From NCBI RefSeq assembly GCF_027595985.1, contig NC_073313.1:218304066-218368065 (forward strand): a stretch of DNA of 64,000 nucleotides, read 5' to 3'. Made by a program: the position numbers and the translations under genes. Every line of letters begins with the position of its first letter. Position 1 is the first letter of the stretch. Source of the DNA: Sorex araneus. Its lineage: Eukaryota; Chordata; Mammalia; Eulipotyphla; Soricidae. Below are positions 23,578 to 34,248 of this stretch, piece after piece. The notes beneath the pieces were generated by a model. The model ran no database searches. It saw only the letters and a program-made list of their open reading frames with translations, and was not told where the DNA came from.

Positions 23578-23655
23578 GATTGATTTGTTATTTATCAGTA
23601 AATGTTTTGTTTAGGTATTCAAACAAAACATTTACTGATAAATAACAAATCAATC
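23578..23655. repeat. Perfect 35-bp inverted repeat with 8-base loop
   Basis: Left arm 23578-23612 and right arm 23621-23655 are exact reverse complements over all 35 bases. They are separated by the loop AGGTATTC. The complementarity ends abruptly on both sides. It is not a SINE, L1, RTE or LTR sequence seen elsewhere in the window. As RNA either strand would fold into a long perfect stem-loop. Confidence 0.97.
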
Positions 23656-24117
23656 TTCAGGTGACTTAAAAATACTCAGTTTCAAAGGGATAAAAGATAA
23701 AAAATGTTAAAGACACTCTGGTTTAATTAACCCTTGTATTTGTTCTTAGCCTATTCATTTCTATTCACTTGTTGTTGTTGTTTCACCTAATTGAATGTGA
23801 TGTAATTTTGGGAACTTATTAGAATCTTACCCATAAACTCTAATGGACAGTATTTAGTAGGGTAGAAGATTTCACCAACAAAAGCATGCAGAGAATTCAG
23901 GGATTGTTTCAGCAATTTAATTTTAAGCATCAGCATGATTCTAATCTTGACTACTTATCATATTACAGGTGATATTTGTCTCAGTATGATAAAAGATCAT
24001 AGATGTGCAAGATTGGTAGTTACATATATATGCATGAATTTGTGTGTAATGTATATATATATATTCATTTCTGAAACAGTGATCCAGGTTTTTATTAACT
24101 TTATTTGAAGTTTGCTT
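23656..24117. other. Intergenic DNA, nothing recognised
   Basis: AT-rich, with a short TA run near 24052-24063. No gene feature seen. Confidence 0.5.
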
Positions 24118-24285
24118 TTGATTTTTGATTTGTGGAACACATTTGGCTGTGCTGGGAGCTTACTTTTGACTCTGTGTTCAGGGGTCAAACTCTTGTTGTT
24201 GCTCTAGTAACCATGTGGGAAACTTGAGATCAGTCCAGGTTGGCTGTGTACAAGGCAAATGCCCTACCAGCGCTGGCCCAAGTTT
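24118..24285 (-). mobile_element. Old SOR-type SINE
   Basis: Antisense: tttgatttttgatttgtgg, gctgggagcttacttttgac, tcagtccaggttggctgtg, caaggcaaatgccctacc and agcgctggccc. Confidence 0.85.
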
Positions 24286-25590
24286 TTATGAACTTTAAAC
24301 TTGAAAACAAATGGACATATTTTTAAATTCTCACAAGATTCTCTTAAGATTTTGATTGTAGAAGTCCCATCAGAGCTAAAGTTTTTAACTTTGTCACAAA
24401 TTCATGATCTTTACCCTGGGAAAATTTCAAGAGTCAATGAAAGAAGCATAGTGTTGTACACTATCTATTATAGCAAAGGATTTCACTCAAGAAGCAGAAT
24501 GCAGGCTCTCTCAAGTGGTAGTAGCATTATTTCTGAATTAGACAAGCAGTTTGTTAAAATCAGTATACAGAAAGTGAGTATGCAGAAGTACCCTAGACAG
24601 AATGGCACAGGTTCATGCAATTTTCTTAGCATAGGTATGGAAATGGGATAACTTTATAAGGGGCAGGCTATTATATAATTTCAGAGAAAGGAGCACCTTG
24701 GGGAATAGTGCTTTTTCAAAATCAAAGTGCCAACCAGATTCTCACGGTACTTGGTAAGTTCCAGTGGTTGCCATGGCAATTTATAAACTGTCATCATATC
24801 AGTTTATGTGATTTTAAAATGTAAATGTCTTTTAATGAGCTTGTTATTTAGTTGAAAATTGTTTGCAGGTCCCTTGGTCTTTTCATCTGGTTTTAGTACT
24901 TGATTTTACCATAGTTATCCAGCATTTGGTAACAATTGAACTCTATTGGCAGAAACACTCCAGGTTACTGAACCCTTTGTGCAGGTTTGCAAGAGAAACC
25001 ACATTAAGGATGAGAAATGATCTAAGATATAAAAGTAGGTGATGAATAACAAATGTTGAAAACAACACAATTGTTATTACTTCTTAAATAAATCTATTTG
25101 TGTGTGCACGCTTGAGCTTAGGAGAACAGCAGTATGTTATAGTTAGTTTTGCAGTATATAAATAAGGAAACTATTTTCTATGATAAGCAAATATTTTGGA
25201 TACCTTCCTCACATATATCAACTTCTATATTATATTGACAATACTCTTCTCACTCATTTAATTTAAAATTGAACTCTGAAAACCTGATAATGTCTACAAA
25301 ATAAAGTGTCTGATTATTTATTTACAGTCATTTTTAAAAAGGGGAAGCTTATTTGATGCAGGAACAAATTCCTAAAATAAGGCCAAAATAATTTGCTGAT
25401 TGATCAATATACAAAGTATGACAGAGAAAAAAAAGTCAATTTTCAATCTATACTGAAGGTTATCTTTAAGGAGACACTAATGTACCCTATATTTACTTCT
25501 ACTACTTCTATTCCACAAGTAAACAGGAAATAATTGCATTAACATTTAGAAAAACAATTCACATTTATTCAAGAGTTAGAAATAATGCAC
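24286..25590. other. Intergenic DNA, possible ancient LTR-like part
   Basis: The stretch 24640-24850 (gttgccatggcaatttataa and its surroundings) is reminiscent of old mammalian LTR sequence, but I cannot assign a family. The 116-codon frame at 24301-24651 has no recognisable domain and is probably chance. Confidence 0.35.
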
Positions 25591-25593
25591 TAT

Positions 25594-25604
25594 AAACTGA
25601 TCTA
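25594..25604. repeat. SINE TSD, left (AAACTGATCTA)
   Basis: Eleven identical bases recur at 25864-25874. Confidence 0.88.
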
Positions 25605-25863
25605 GAGCTGGAGTGGTAGCACAGTGGGTAAGGCGTTTGCCTTGCACGCGGCTGACCCGGATTTGATTCCTCCCACCCTTTCGGGGAGCCTGGAAATCTA
25701 CTGAGAGTATCCCGCCCACACGGCAAAGCCTAGCAAGCTACTCTTGGTGTATTTGACATGCCAAAAACAGTAACAAGTCTCACAATGGAGACATTACTGG
25801 TGCCCACTCAAGCAAATGGATGAACAACTGGACAACAGTGCTACAACAGTGCTACAGTGCTAC
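25605..25863 (+). mobile_element. Full-length RTE-tailed SINE with TSD
   Basis: Complete sense copy. It has the tRNA-like head (gagctggagtggtagcacag, gtgggtaaggcgtttgcctt), a B-box region with substitutions (ggatttgattcc), a body with gagagtatcccgcccaca, gacatgccaaaaacagtaac, the RTE-homologous block caatggagacattactggtg and tttgaacaac-like bases, and terminal acagtgctac repeats. An 11-bp perfect TSD flanks it. It is the clearest reference copy for comparing the SINE tail with the RTE 3' end at 12530-12600. Confidence 0.95.
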
Positions 25864-25874
25864 AAACTGATCTA
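25864..25874. repeat. SINE TSD, right (AAACTGATCTA)
   Basis: Right partner of 25594-25604. Confidence 0.88.
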
Positions 25875-27175
25875 AATTGATTCATAAGAGAAGCTTACAT
25901 ATTTCTAGTAAGACGGAATTTTGTTTTTTCTCTAGCAAAGTCTGTCATGACTATGTGTTGTTTAAATGGGTTTCTGAATACAGTTATGCCATAGCCTTTA
26001 ATTTGAGGTTAGCTTTTGAAACATTAATAATTTGTTTATCTAATGAAAAGAAAGCCTGATGTCTTGGTTTTTCTATTACCATAGATTTTACAATTTGCAA
26101 TTTACCATTTGAGTCATTGTATCTTGTCACTAAATAGGTCCTACATATCCCAATTTAATAAAGATTACACTACTCAGGAAAAGTAGACATACAAATAACT
26201 TGAGTTATACATGTAAAGGGAACAATACACCTTTTATGTTAAGATTTTACAGATGCATGCCCACTCTTTAAATAGAAGCTAACATTTCAGAAACTGTTAT
26301 GCCAATTTTGAACAGGAAATGAAAGTCTGGACAAAATGTAAGTTTCAAAACACTGGAATATTAACCTTTACCCTATTCCAGAAGCTGAACCTCTATAAAT
26401 AAAGTGAGATTACATAGGTACAACCACTTGGTAAATTGGGAACTCTAGTGGCAATATAACTTTACTGGTTTTTAAAGTTCAAATACTATAATTTTATGTT
26501 CAATAATTTGAAAATTATTAAAAGTATTTATCTATTTTGTGTATAGCAATAGACTTATTTCTGCAATTCAGAACCTTTCTATCTATATAGATATATATGT
26601 ATATATAAAATTATGTTTAAATTGACAAAATGATTGAACTAATTTCAAAGATATTTTGTTTTCTGAGAACAGTAAGTGAATTCCAATGGATAGTGTAAAA
26701 TAGTAGAATATATTCTAATACCCAACCATCACTAGAAAGCCCACCTATCACCGCCAGTTTCCTACGGACCACAACCCGTCCAAATCATCCAACACCTTCT
26801 CCTATGTATGCTCAATTCTATAACATTTTTAGTTCTAATGATTTGGCCACTTGTTGTTGCTTTAATATATTTATTCATTTATCCCACAGAAGGAAGAAAA
26901 CTTCTTGTTTTGGTTTTAAAATTGTGGAAATGTTTCTACCCACACACATATATATCAGTAGAGGTAAACTGCTGAAATTCCACAAAATTGTAAATAATTG
27001 ATAAATTGATAAGATTTTTTCAAAAACTACATTTTTCCATGTATATAAATTAAAATAATATAATAATATGCATAATTCTGTGCTACTACATAATAAAGTT
27101 TACATGAAATAGATAAATCATATTAAAGTGTTTGCTGAACTTTAAACTAGATCTAGTTATGGATGAAAATGAAAG
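25875..27175. other. AT-rich intergenic DNA, nothing recognised
   Basis: No transposon or gene recognised. There is a small TA/GATA-like tract near 26578-26606. Confidence 0.5.
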
Positions 27176-27190
27176 AGCTAAGTCCTCCAG

Positions 27191-27363
27191 GGGCTGGAAT
27201 GATAGCACAGCAGGTAGGGCATTTGCCTTGCATGCGGCCAACCCAGGTTCAATTCCCAGCATCCCATATGGTCCCCTGAGCACTACCAGGAGTAATTCCT
27301 GAGTGCAGAGCCAGGAGTAACCCCTGTGCATCACCAGGTGTGACCCAAAAAAGAAAAAAAAAT
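27191..27363 (+). mobile_element. Young SOR-type SINE with 15-bp TSD
   Basis: Near-consensus copy with ggctggaatgatagcacag, ggttcaattcccagcatcc, aggagtaattcctgagtgc and an A-rich tail. The TSD AGCTAAGTCCTCCAG lies at 27176-27190 and 27364-27378. Confidence 0.96.
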
Positions 27364-27432
27364 AGCTAAGTCCTCCAGAAAGATATTTAAAGATTGGCAT
27401 GTTGATCCCCATAGACTGATGTTAAATTCAAG

Positions 27433-27690
27433 TAGGCAAGTAGATAGGAAAAGGCCTCATGACAATGGAATTCCTGGGAAGTAATAACTATGTATGTACC
27501 CATAAGGTTGTTGAGAACCCCCCTTCTAAGCTCAGAAACTAAGGCCTGATTGGACCTTTCCCTGAAACTAGCCCAGACCAGAGAAGACTGTACCCACCAA
27601 GAGAAGCTCCCCACAGGAACAAAGATGAAGAAAAGGAGTTTCCTGGGACAGGCCTCCTGGCCCTCATTTTTACTGACCATGTGTATTAGT
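27433..27690 (+). mobile_element. Old LTR related to family 1, left part
   Basis: aagtaggcaagtagatagga and aaggcc match the first bases of the solo LTR at 4736. Downstream similarity is weaker, and the LTR is broken by an L1 3' end. Its continuation is at 28165-28470. Confidence 0.7.
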
Positions 27691-27699
27691 CACATATTG

Positions 27700-27900
27700 C
27701 ACTTTTTTTTATTCCAGTGATGGAAATTTGCCATAAGTGGAAGAGCAGAGGGAGCCGGGGGCAGTTAGTATAGAGAAAGGAACAATAAGATTATGATAGT
27801 TGGAAATCATCACCCTGCATCAGAACTGAGTGCTGAAAGCAGGTAAAGGGTTATACATGATAATCTCTCAGTACCTATATTGCAAACTATAATACTCAGA

Positions 27901-27962
<62 letters not shown>

Positions 27963-28150
27963 CAGAGACAGAGACAGAGACAGAGAGAGAAGCGGTGGGG
28001 GAACTGACGTCACTGGTGGTGGTATGAACAGATGTACAATAATAAAGAGATGGGTGTAACTATAATCGTGTAACTGAATCCCAATCATGAACAACCTTGT
28101 AACTATGTATTTCAGGGTAGTTCAATTAAAATAGATAAATACATAAAATA
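27700..28150 (+). mobile_element. L1 3' UTR fragment inside the old LTR
   Basis: gaactgagtgctgaaagca, atgataatctctcagtacct, caatcatgaacaaccttgta and the terminal AATTAAAATAGATAAATA match, in order, the 3' UTR of the L1 copy at 57.3-57.7 kb. It is a short 5'-truncated insertion and separates the two halves of the LTR. A large GA-rich tract interrupts it. Confidence 0.82.
27901..27989. repeat. (GA)n(GACAGA)n expansion
   Basis: About 20 GA units followed by about 7 GACAGA units. The equivalent place in the L1 copy near 57.48 kb has only a few GA units, so the tract grew after insertion. The minus-strand Leu/Ser-repeat ORF across it is an artefact. Confidence 0.95.
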
Positions 28151-28164
28151 AAGAATATAAGGAA

Positions 28165-28470
28165 TTTCAAAGAAGACCAACCCAGCTATACCCACTTGGC
28201 AATCACCCTAGCAGCAGACTCTTAACTATGTAGAAATCCCCATGGGGGACATCTTGGAGAAATTCTATAAGAATCAACTTGAACAAAGGAAGGGCGCACA
28301 TATGCTTCGCAAGTTCTGCTTACCTAGTGGGGCTGGCACGACTCAGGTCCATGCTGAGTAGGGGCGTATCACAGATTTATCACAATCCTGAGATGGCAGA
28401 GGTCAATTGGGAGAAAGTGGCTGTTTCTCTCCTCTCTGTCTCCCATAAGCCACCTGGAGAGATTGAGGAT
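28165..28470 (+). mobile_element. Old LTR related to family 1, right part
   Basis: aacttgaacaaaggaagggc followed by gcacatatgct matches the solo LTR block after its TATA box (5012-5040). A weaker TATA region (attctataag) precedes it. It is more diverged than the copy at 4736. Confidence 0.75.
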
Positions 28471-31262
28471 GGATATGGACTTGAAAATGATGTTATTTGA
28501 TAACTTTACAAAAAACAGCCCACCATCCCACAGGAAGTCATTAGTCAAATTAAATTCACTGGGATTTTTCAGCAAAATGTTTCCTTTTCACTCTAATCCT
28601 CTACCCATTCCCCCCCACCCTCCCTTAATCCCCCACCCCAGAATTTACTCACTGAAATAGCCAGTATACTATATACCTCAACCTGGGAGTAAATTGCCAC
28701 AGTTTTCTCAGATTTTAGCACCTGAATACACCTAATTCTTCTATTTTATCTTTATCTCTTTAACAAGCAACTGACTTTCCCAGAGTCAGCACTCAAACAT
28801 GCCTTAGGTTTCAGCCCCAGAAGAAAATGTCAACAAAAATTAAAAAATTGCAAATTACTCAAATTTTAGTTCATCTGAAATAAGAGAACCTATAATTTGG
28901 CAGGGCAAATGTCTAGGATAAGGTATTATCAGAAAAATGTCACCCTTTTTTTCTATGAGATTTTCTCCTGTTTTTGATACTCAGTTCAATTTCTTAGCTT
29001 CCAGTATTCACCTTCACTTTGTCTTACTTACCCTGGAATTCAGAGTGATGCAAATTTTCCATACTTATATTTGGTCTTTTTATCTTACTAATCTGTCTGA
29101 TACTAATTTGTTTGCTCATCTAGTCCAAGACCCACATAGATGACATGCAATTGGTGCTCAGTACATATTTGTTGACTAAATGGATTCCATATCTTTATCC
29201 ACCACCGACTGGTTCTATGCTTTTGATTCTTTCAAAAAATTGGTACAAATGCTAATGTCTATTTAATGTTACTGATGTATTACCCAGTAATTCTGACATC
29301 AGGGCTTCTATATCCAAGTAGTGGAAAAGAGGTGGTACAGTAAAATTCAACACACACTTAATGAACATGATTCCCACCAAGTGATTTTAAAAGTGCTATT
29401 GGCTGGTTTAAAAAAATAAAATGAATAAGGTCATGTTGTCACGTGCATTAGAAACCACTTGATCAGTATGAGGCTTTATTTTTCAGTGATGAAAAATTTT
29501 GAAATTATGTTGAAGTAGCAGTTCATATACATGATCATGTGCATGATCATGACTATAATAAATGTTAATAAATTATCCACCTTGAATAAATTTTGTGAAT
29601 TTCCAAATTAAAAAAATTCTCAAAAATAATTGGGAAATATTTTCTTAAGTGGACTTCTCCTACCCAGTATTTTCTAGCATTCTGATAAAATACAGTTAAT
29701 GCCCTTAATTGTCATTTTAATATTAATTTAATTTCAATTTTTTGGAGTCATATTTGGGAGAGGCCACATTTGGCAGTGCTCACATCCAGTAGAAAAAGCA
29801 TTCAAGAAACTACAGCAATAAGGGCAAGAAGAAAATAACAGCATTAAGACATAACACTTTTTGGTCCCCCAGATTATTTTTATTTGTGCTAAATGTATTT
29901 GTTTAACAACCCCCAAAGAATAAGAGAGGCAGGTATTATTAGCTATTTACTTATCTAGAAAATAGGGATTTAATAAGACTGACCTTTTAGATTTTGTGCA
30001 TTTAAATGGCACATGCATGTAAATTGCTTAGAAAATTTCCTGAAAGAAAGTACCTAATTTATATTAGCCATTGTTTTTATATTCTACATTCTGAGAAAAT
30101 ATCTCAAGGCTAAAAATGTTTATTATGTATCAAAAGTAATAGAGGTTAAAGCCAGGATTCAAATTAATGCCTCTGGCGCCAGTGTTGTCTGTAATATTTG
30201 TCTCATAAGAGATTACCTTTTTTTTGGAATGCAGAGGCATCTGTTATACAATCAAATACATTAATGTTTTTAATGGGCAGAGATCCCCATGAATTGGGAG
30301 ATGGTCATTGGAAACACCTGAATCTTATCAGGAAAAAAATGGAGGAAATTGAACCAAAGAAAAATAGATTTTTCAATAAAGATTAATTGGAATGAAAATA
30401 ATTTAGTTTGGACTGCATAGCAACATTTGACTTAAAATAAAGCATTACAAACTATGATTTTATGTTGACTCCCCTAAACACAGTCTTTTTAACATAATAT
30501 AGAGTGATTCATTTCATTCCAGTGATGAGGGATTAGCGTAAAATATAGCTTTCTATATTAGAGAGGCTTGAACAACGCATAGTACTAACAGGAAGTTATA
30601 AAGTGTAGAGAAATTTCATAAAGCTCGGTCTGAATTAGAAATTATTTCAGGTCATATACCATGACTAAACTGCTATATGAAAAAAATATGTGCTTCCTTT
30701 CTTTTTATTTCTTAAAAACTGACCCCAATATACTTGTTCACTGTAATGTGCCTGATGGGATAGCATCCATTTAAAAGCAAATCAGTAATCTTGTTGTTTC
30801 AAAGAGAATAAAAGAATAAGAGAGGAGTCAGAAATTTGCGACAGCTAAATGGGAAATTGTTTAGTTAGCTCTTGTTATTCTATCTTAATCATTATCAGAT
30901 AAGATACAGCTCTTAAACAAAGAAGAATGTGTATGGCAGGACAAATGAAAGCATACCTTCCACTGAAGTTATGTATATATTAACAAGCATTACTTACTCT
31001 AGTACCAAGTTTCTCTAAAGCAACACTTAAATGTGGGATTTAAAAATTTTTGGTAAGATTGCAATATTATAATAATCACAACAACCAAACTTAAAAATGT
31101 GCCTTTCCAGGAGGCAATCTGGAGTTTTGTGGCTGGGAGCGAACCTGAACACTGGTGGACATTAATTGAGACTGATGATAGAACTGATGCTGAATCATAG
31201 TATGCCTAAAATTCAATTGTAAATGATTTTGTATATCATGGTGGCTTAATAAAAAAAATCCC
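28471..31262. other. AT-rich intergenic DNA, no gene seen
   Basis: A C-rich patch lies near 28608-28640 and a short palindrome near 29531-29550. Possible SINE scraps near 29750-29800 are too weak to call. No coding or RNA gene recognised. Confidence 0.5.
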
Positions 31263-31545
31263 TGTATCACTGTATCACTGTCATCCCATTGTTCATCTAT
31301 TTGCTGGAGCAGGCACCAATAACGTCTACATTCACCCTAGCCCTAAGAGTCTAGCAAGCCTCTCTTTACTCATCCTTCCCAACAGTGCCAAATTAGAGAC
31401 TCTTTTAGGGTCAGGGGAATGAGACCCATCATTGTTACTGTTTTTGGCATAAGAATACATCACAGGGAGCTTGCCAGGCTCTGCTGTGCAGGCAGGATAC
31501 TCTCAGTAGCTTGTTGAGTTCTCCAAGTGGGCGAACTAGACAATA
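31263..31545 (-). mobile_element. Antisense RTE-tailed SINE part of a composite element
   Basis: tgtatcactgtatcactgtc terminal repeats, tcatcccattg, ggcaccaataacgtctac, then an extra segment of about 110 bases absent from ordinary copies (ending gggtcaggggaatgagaccc), then tgttactgtttttggcataa and gcaggcaggatactctcagt. The same extra segment, in the same place, occurs at 54.15-54.27 kb. This defines a sub-variant that sits at the left end of a longer composite. Confidence 0.85.
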
Positions 31546-32105
31546 AGAGATTGCGCAGTCACAAATACAGCCACTAGCTTCCAGGAGCTTTGTTTTATAG
31601 TCTCTGGATCTTGGCCATTGATGGGATTACATAGCACCAGGGACAGTTTGTGGGTGTGACTGCCTAGCTACTGGAAGATAAGGGATCTGGGTGGTGGAGG
31701 TCCAATTCCAATTGAGTAGGCTTGGAGATCTCAGCCCAGGTCCCATACACCTGGGTTCCTCTGCCAGTTCCTTCATGTGTGAGGCTCATCTGAGCATGTA
31801 GAGAGTTGCCTTGAGCATGACTGTGCCTGGCTTCCAGAGGTTTTTAGTTGCCGGGGCTCTGCTCGGGCAGTGGAGGGAAACTCAACCCACCCTTCTCCAA
31901 GGGGCCCCGGTGAAGACAGCCAGGCACAGGGGGCAGGAGACTCTTAAAAAATAAGCACAGGAGGGCAGGAGGGAGGTATACTGTGATTCTTGGTGGTGGA
32001 ATATGTGCACTGGTGAAGGTATGGGTGTGTGAGCATTGTATAATTGAGACTTAAGCCTGAAAGCTTTGTAACTTTCCACATGGTGATTCAATAAAAAAAT
32101 AAATA
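31546..32105 (+). mobile_element. Composite element: unique block plus L1 3' end
   Basis: The moderately GC-rich block containing agtctctggatcttggcc and atgggattacatagcacc recurs at 54.41-54.48 kb next to the same antisense SINE variant. It continues into an L1-type 3' UTR (ttcttggtggtggaatatg, gcactggtgaaggtatggg, aagcctgaaagctttgtaac, gtgattcaataaaaa) and an A-rich tail. The order antisense SINE, unique block, L1 3' end and poly(A) suggests one unit mobilised by L1. Confidence 0.78.
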
Positions 32106-32249
32106 AAAATTTAAAATAAGCACATATAATTAATATGAAAATTAGATGTGATGCTAAGAAAATTAGCAAAGAAATTTAAGAAAATAATTTTGCTCTTTTT
32201 TGTAAATTTATACAAAATTACATGTAGACCCAAACACAAAAGCGAGCAC

Positions 32250-32384
32250 CAATTTGAAGACACATGCATATGTTCATTGCAGTGTTTTGGACAATAGCCA
32301 GGATATGAAAACAACATAAATATCCTTCTACAAATGAGTGGATAAAAGAATTTGTGTTATACATATAACATACAACTGTGCTAA
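32250..32384 (+). mobile_element. Old L1 3' ORF2 fragment, left
   Basis: catgcatatgttcattgcag, gacaatagccaggatatg, aacaacataaatatcc and aaatgagtggataaaag are the standard block order near the end of L1 ORF2. It is interrupted by a SINE and continues at 32520. Confidence 0.85.
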
Positions 32385-32519
32385 TGATGTAGTCGTGGTT
32401 CTGTTCTCAGGGATCACTTCTAACAGTGCACAAAGGACCATATGCAAATGCAGGGAGCAAACCCATGTCAAAAACTTACGAGGGAAATGCCTTACCTGCT
32501 GTACTATCTTTCCTTCCCG
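32385..32519 (-). mobile_element. Old SOR-type SINE inserted in L1
   Basis: Antisense relic: ctcagggatcacttctaac, aaaggaccatatgcaaatg, gagcaaacccatgtc and gccttacctgctgtactatc. It splits the L1 between the end of the left fragment and tacacaatagaattatattt. Confidence 0.8.
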
Positions 32520-32960
32520 TGTACACAATAGAATTATATTTTGTCACAAGGAAGATGAAATCATGAAGCTTACTGCAATTTAAATAGAACTGAAGCACGT
32601 TATATTAAATGAAGTAAATCAAAGTTATAAGGACAAATATAATATGGTCTCACATTTCTGTATTATATAATGCAGCAAGTTAAGGGAATGGACGGTATCA
32701 TTTTGAACAAACCTTTGGCACTGGATTATAGACATAAAAATGTCAAAACCAAAAAAAGGGAGATAACGTGAGAGAGAAAGGAGGCCAACAAATGATAACA
32801 TGCATGATTACGGGCCTTGGGTAGCCTAGTACTATGGAAATTGATAGACATGTGGTGGAAGACAGGAGAGAAAATCTAGTCATCGGTGAGGGGATCCTGA
32901 AGTTGGATCTGGGCTTGGCTTGGAAAAATGTTTGCCTGGAATTCAATTAATAACAGACCT
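32520..32960 (+). mobile_element. Old L1 3' end, right
   Basis: tacacaatagaattatattt, aagatgaaatcatgaagctt, taaatgaagtaaatcaaagt and atggtctcacatttctgtat follow the L1 order after the SINE. The 3' UTR is poorly conserved. Confidence 0.75.
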
Positions 32961-34065
32961 GTAAATTACAGCATATGAATTTAAATATATTTTAAAAATT
33001 AGAAAAATATGTTTGATAACTATATTTAAGCAATCTATTCTACATTTTTATTTGATGTGTACATGACAATTCATAATACATAAAAATAACATTTTAATAA
33101 ATATAAACTTTGATTAAACACTTCTTTGTAATTTTAAGTGTGATTTAATAGTATAGATAAAATAATAACTTTGAACAGACCTATAACATTGTTATGTCTA
33201 TAAAAATATTGTTAATTTCTTCTATTTATTAGAATAAAATGTAATCATTTCATAGAAGCCAGTCTCATGATCAAGTGAATGCTGTTGGTCAGCATCTAGG
33301 ACCTCACTGCTTCCTTCAAGAGGATTTACAGATGTTTTAAAAAAGCTTTAGTAACCAGATAGGAGATTTCTTTATTTTAGTTTTTAATTATTTTTGCTCA
33401 GTTGTACTACATTTTAAATCATTCATAACATTCACAAATTTTTAATATAAAGAAATTATAGGCCTTCTCCTTAAAGTATAACTATTTTTAGGTCATTTAG
33501 GTCCTATACTACCCAGAATCCTGTTATTATATAGGTTTCATTTTGCTTTGTTAACATAATTAAAATCTGTGTATGTTTAATTTTTATTTATTTTGTAATT
33601 TTTTGAAGAATTTAAGTAGCCAGATAAAAACTACCTTGACAAATTATGAGTTTTATTCCTTATGTCTAGTATCTAATAATGTTTGGTTACATTCTTTAAT
33701 ATACACTTGAATATCCTCTATAAATTAATTGGTTAACAACAATGCTGATCCTTGATTCATTACTAAGTTATACTGATAAGCATCGGTGATCAGTTATTTA
33801 GTAATTAGTAATTTAGTATTTAGTAATTTCTACTTTTTTCACTTGTTTCATGACCTATTTGGTTAATTTAGTGTTTCCTATGTTTATTACTTTTCCTGTT
33901 ATTTGACAAAACAATACGTGTGGTGAAGAATAATAATAAAATTAAAACACTTGCCTTAGCACATTTAAAATTTGTGATAGGCACTCTGCAACTGGGCTTG
34001 CAAAAATGGAATCTGAGGTAGTGATATAAGTTCAAAAATTATCTCTAAGGAGTTGATTAGACATT
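32961..34065. other. AT-rich intergenic DNA, nothing recognised
   Basis: Highly AT-rich, with no gene or repeat family recognised. Confidence 0.5.
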
Positions 34066-34067
34066 AG

Positions 34068-34248
34068 TGACATTAGAGATATCAGTTAGGGTAGGGGACT
34101 TGCCATGTGTGCAGCTGATGAGGCTCAATTCTTGATGTGTCATACGGTCTGCTCAGGGATTGATGCCAGGAGTTGATCCCTAAGTGCAAAGCCATGAATA
34201 AGCTCTGAGCAAGGCTGGTGTGGCCCCAAACTCAAAATAAAAAAGCAG
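34068..34248 (+). mobile_element. Old SOR-type SINE
   Basis: gggtaggggacttgccatgt, ggctcaattcttgatgtgt, atgccaggagttgatcccta and aagctctgagcaaggctgg, then an AAATAAAAAA tail. Confidence 0.83.

Noticed and set aside
24301..24651. 116-codon plus frame
   Set aside because: No domain and no promoter or splice context. The region may be an old LTR relic.
27901..27989. CRISPR-like regular repeat
   Set aside because: A mammalian microsatellite with no unique spacers. No CRISPR array is expected or present.
27810..28094. Minus-strand ORF with a long Leu/Ser repeat
   Set aside because: Direct translation of the (GA)n(GACAGA)n tract in an L1 3' UTR.
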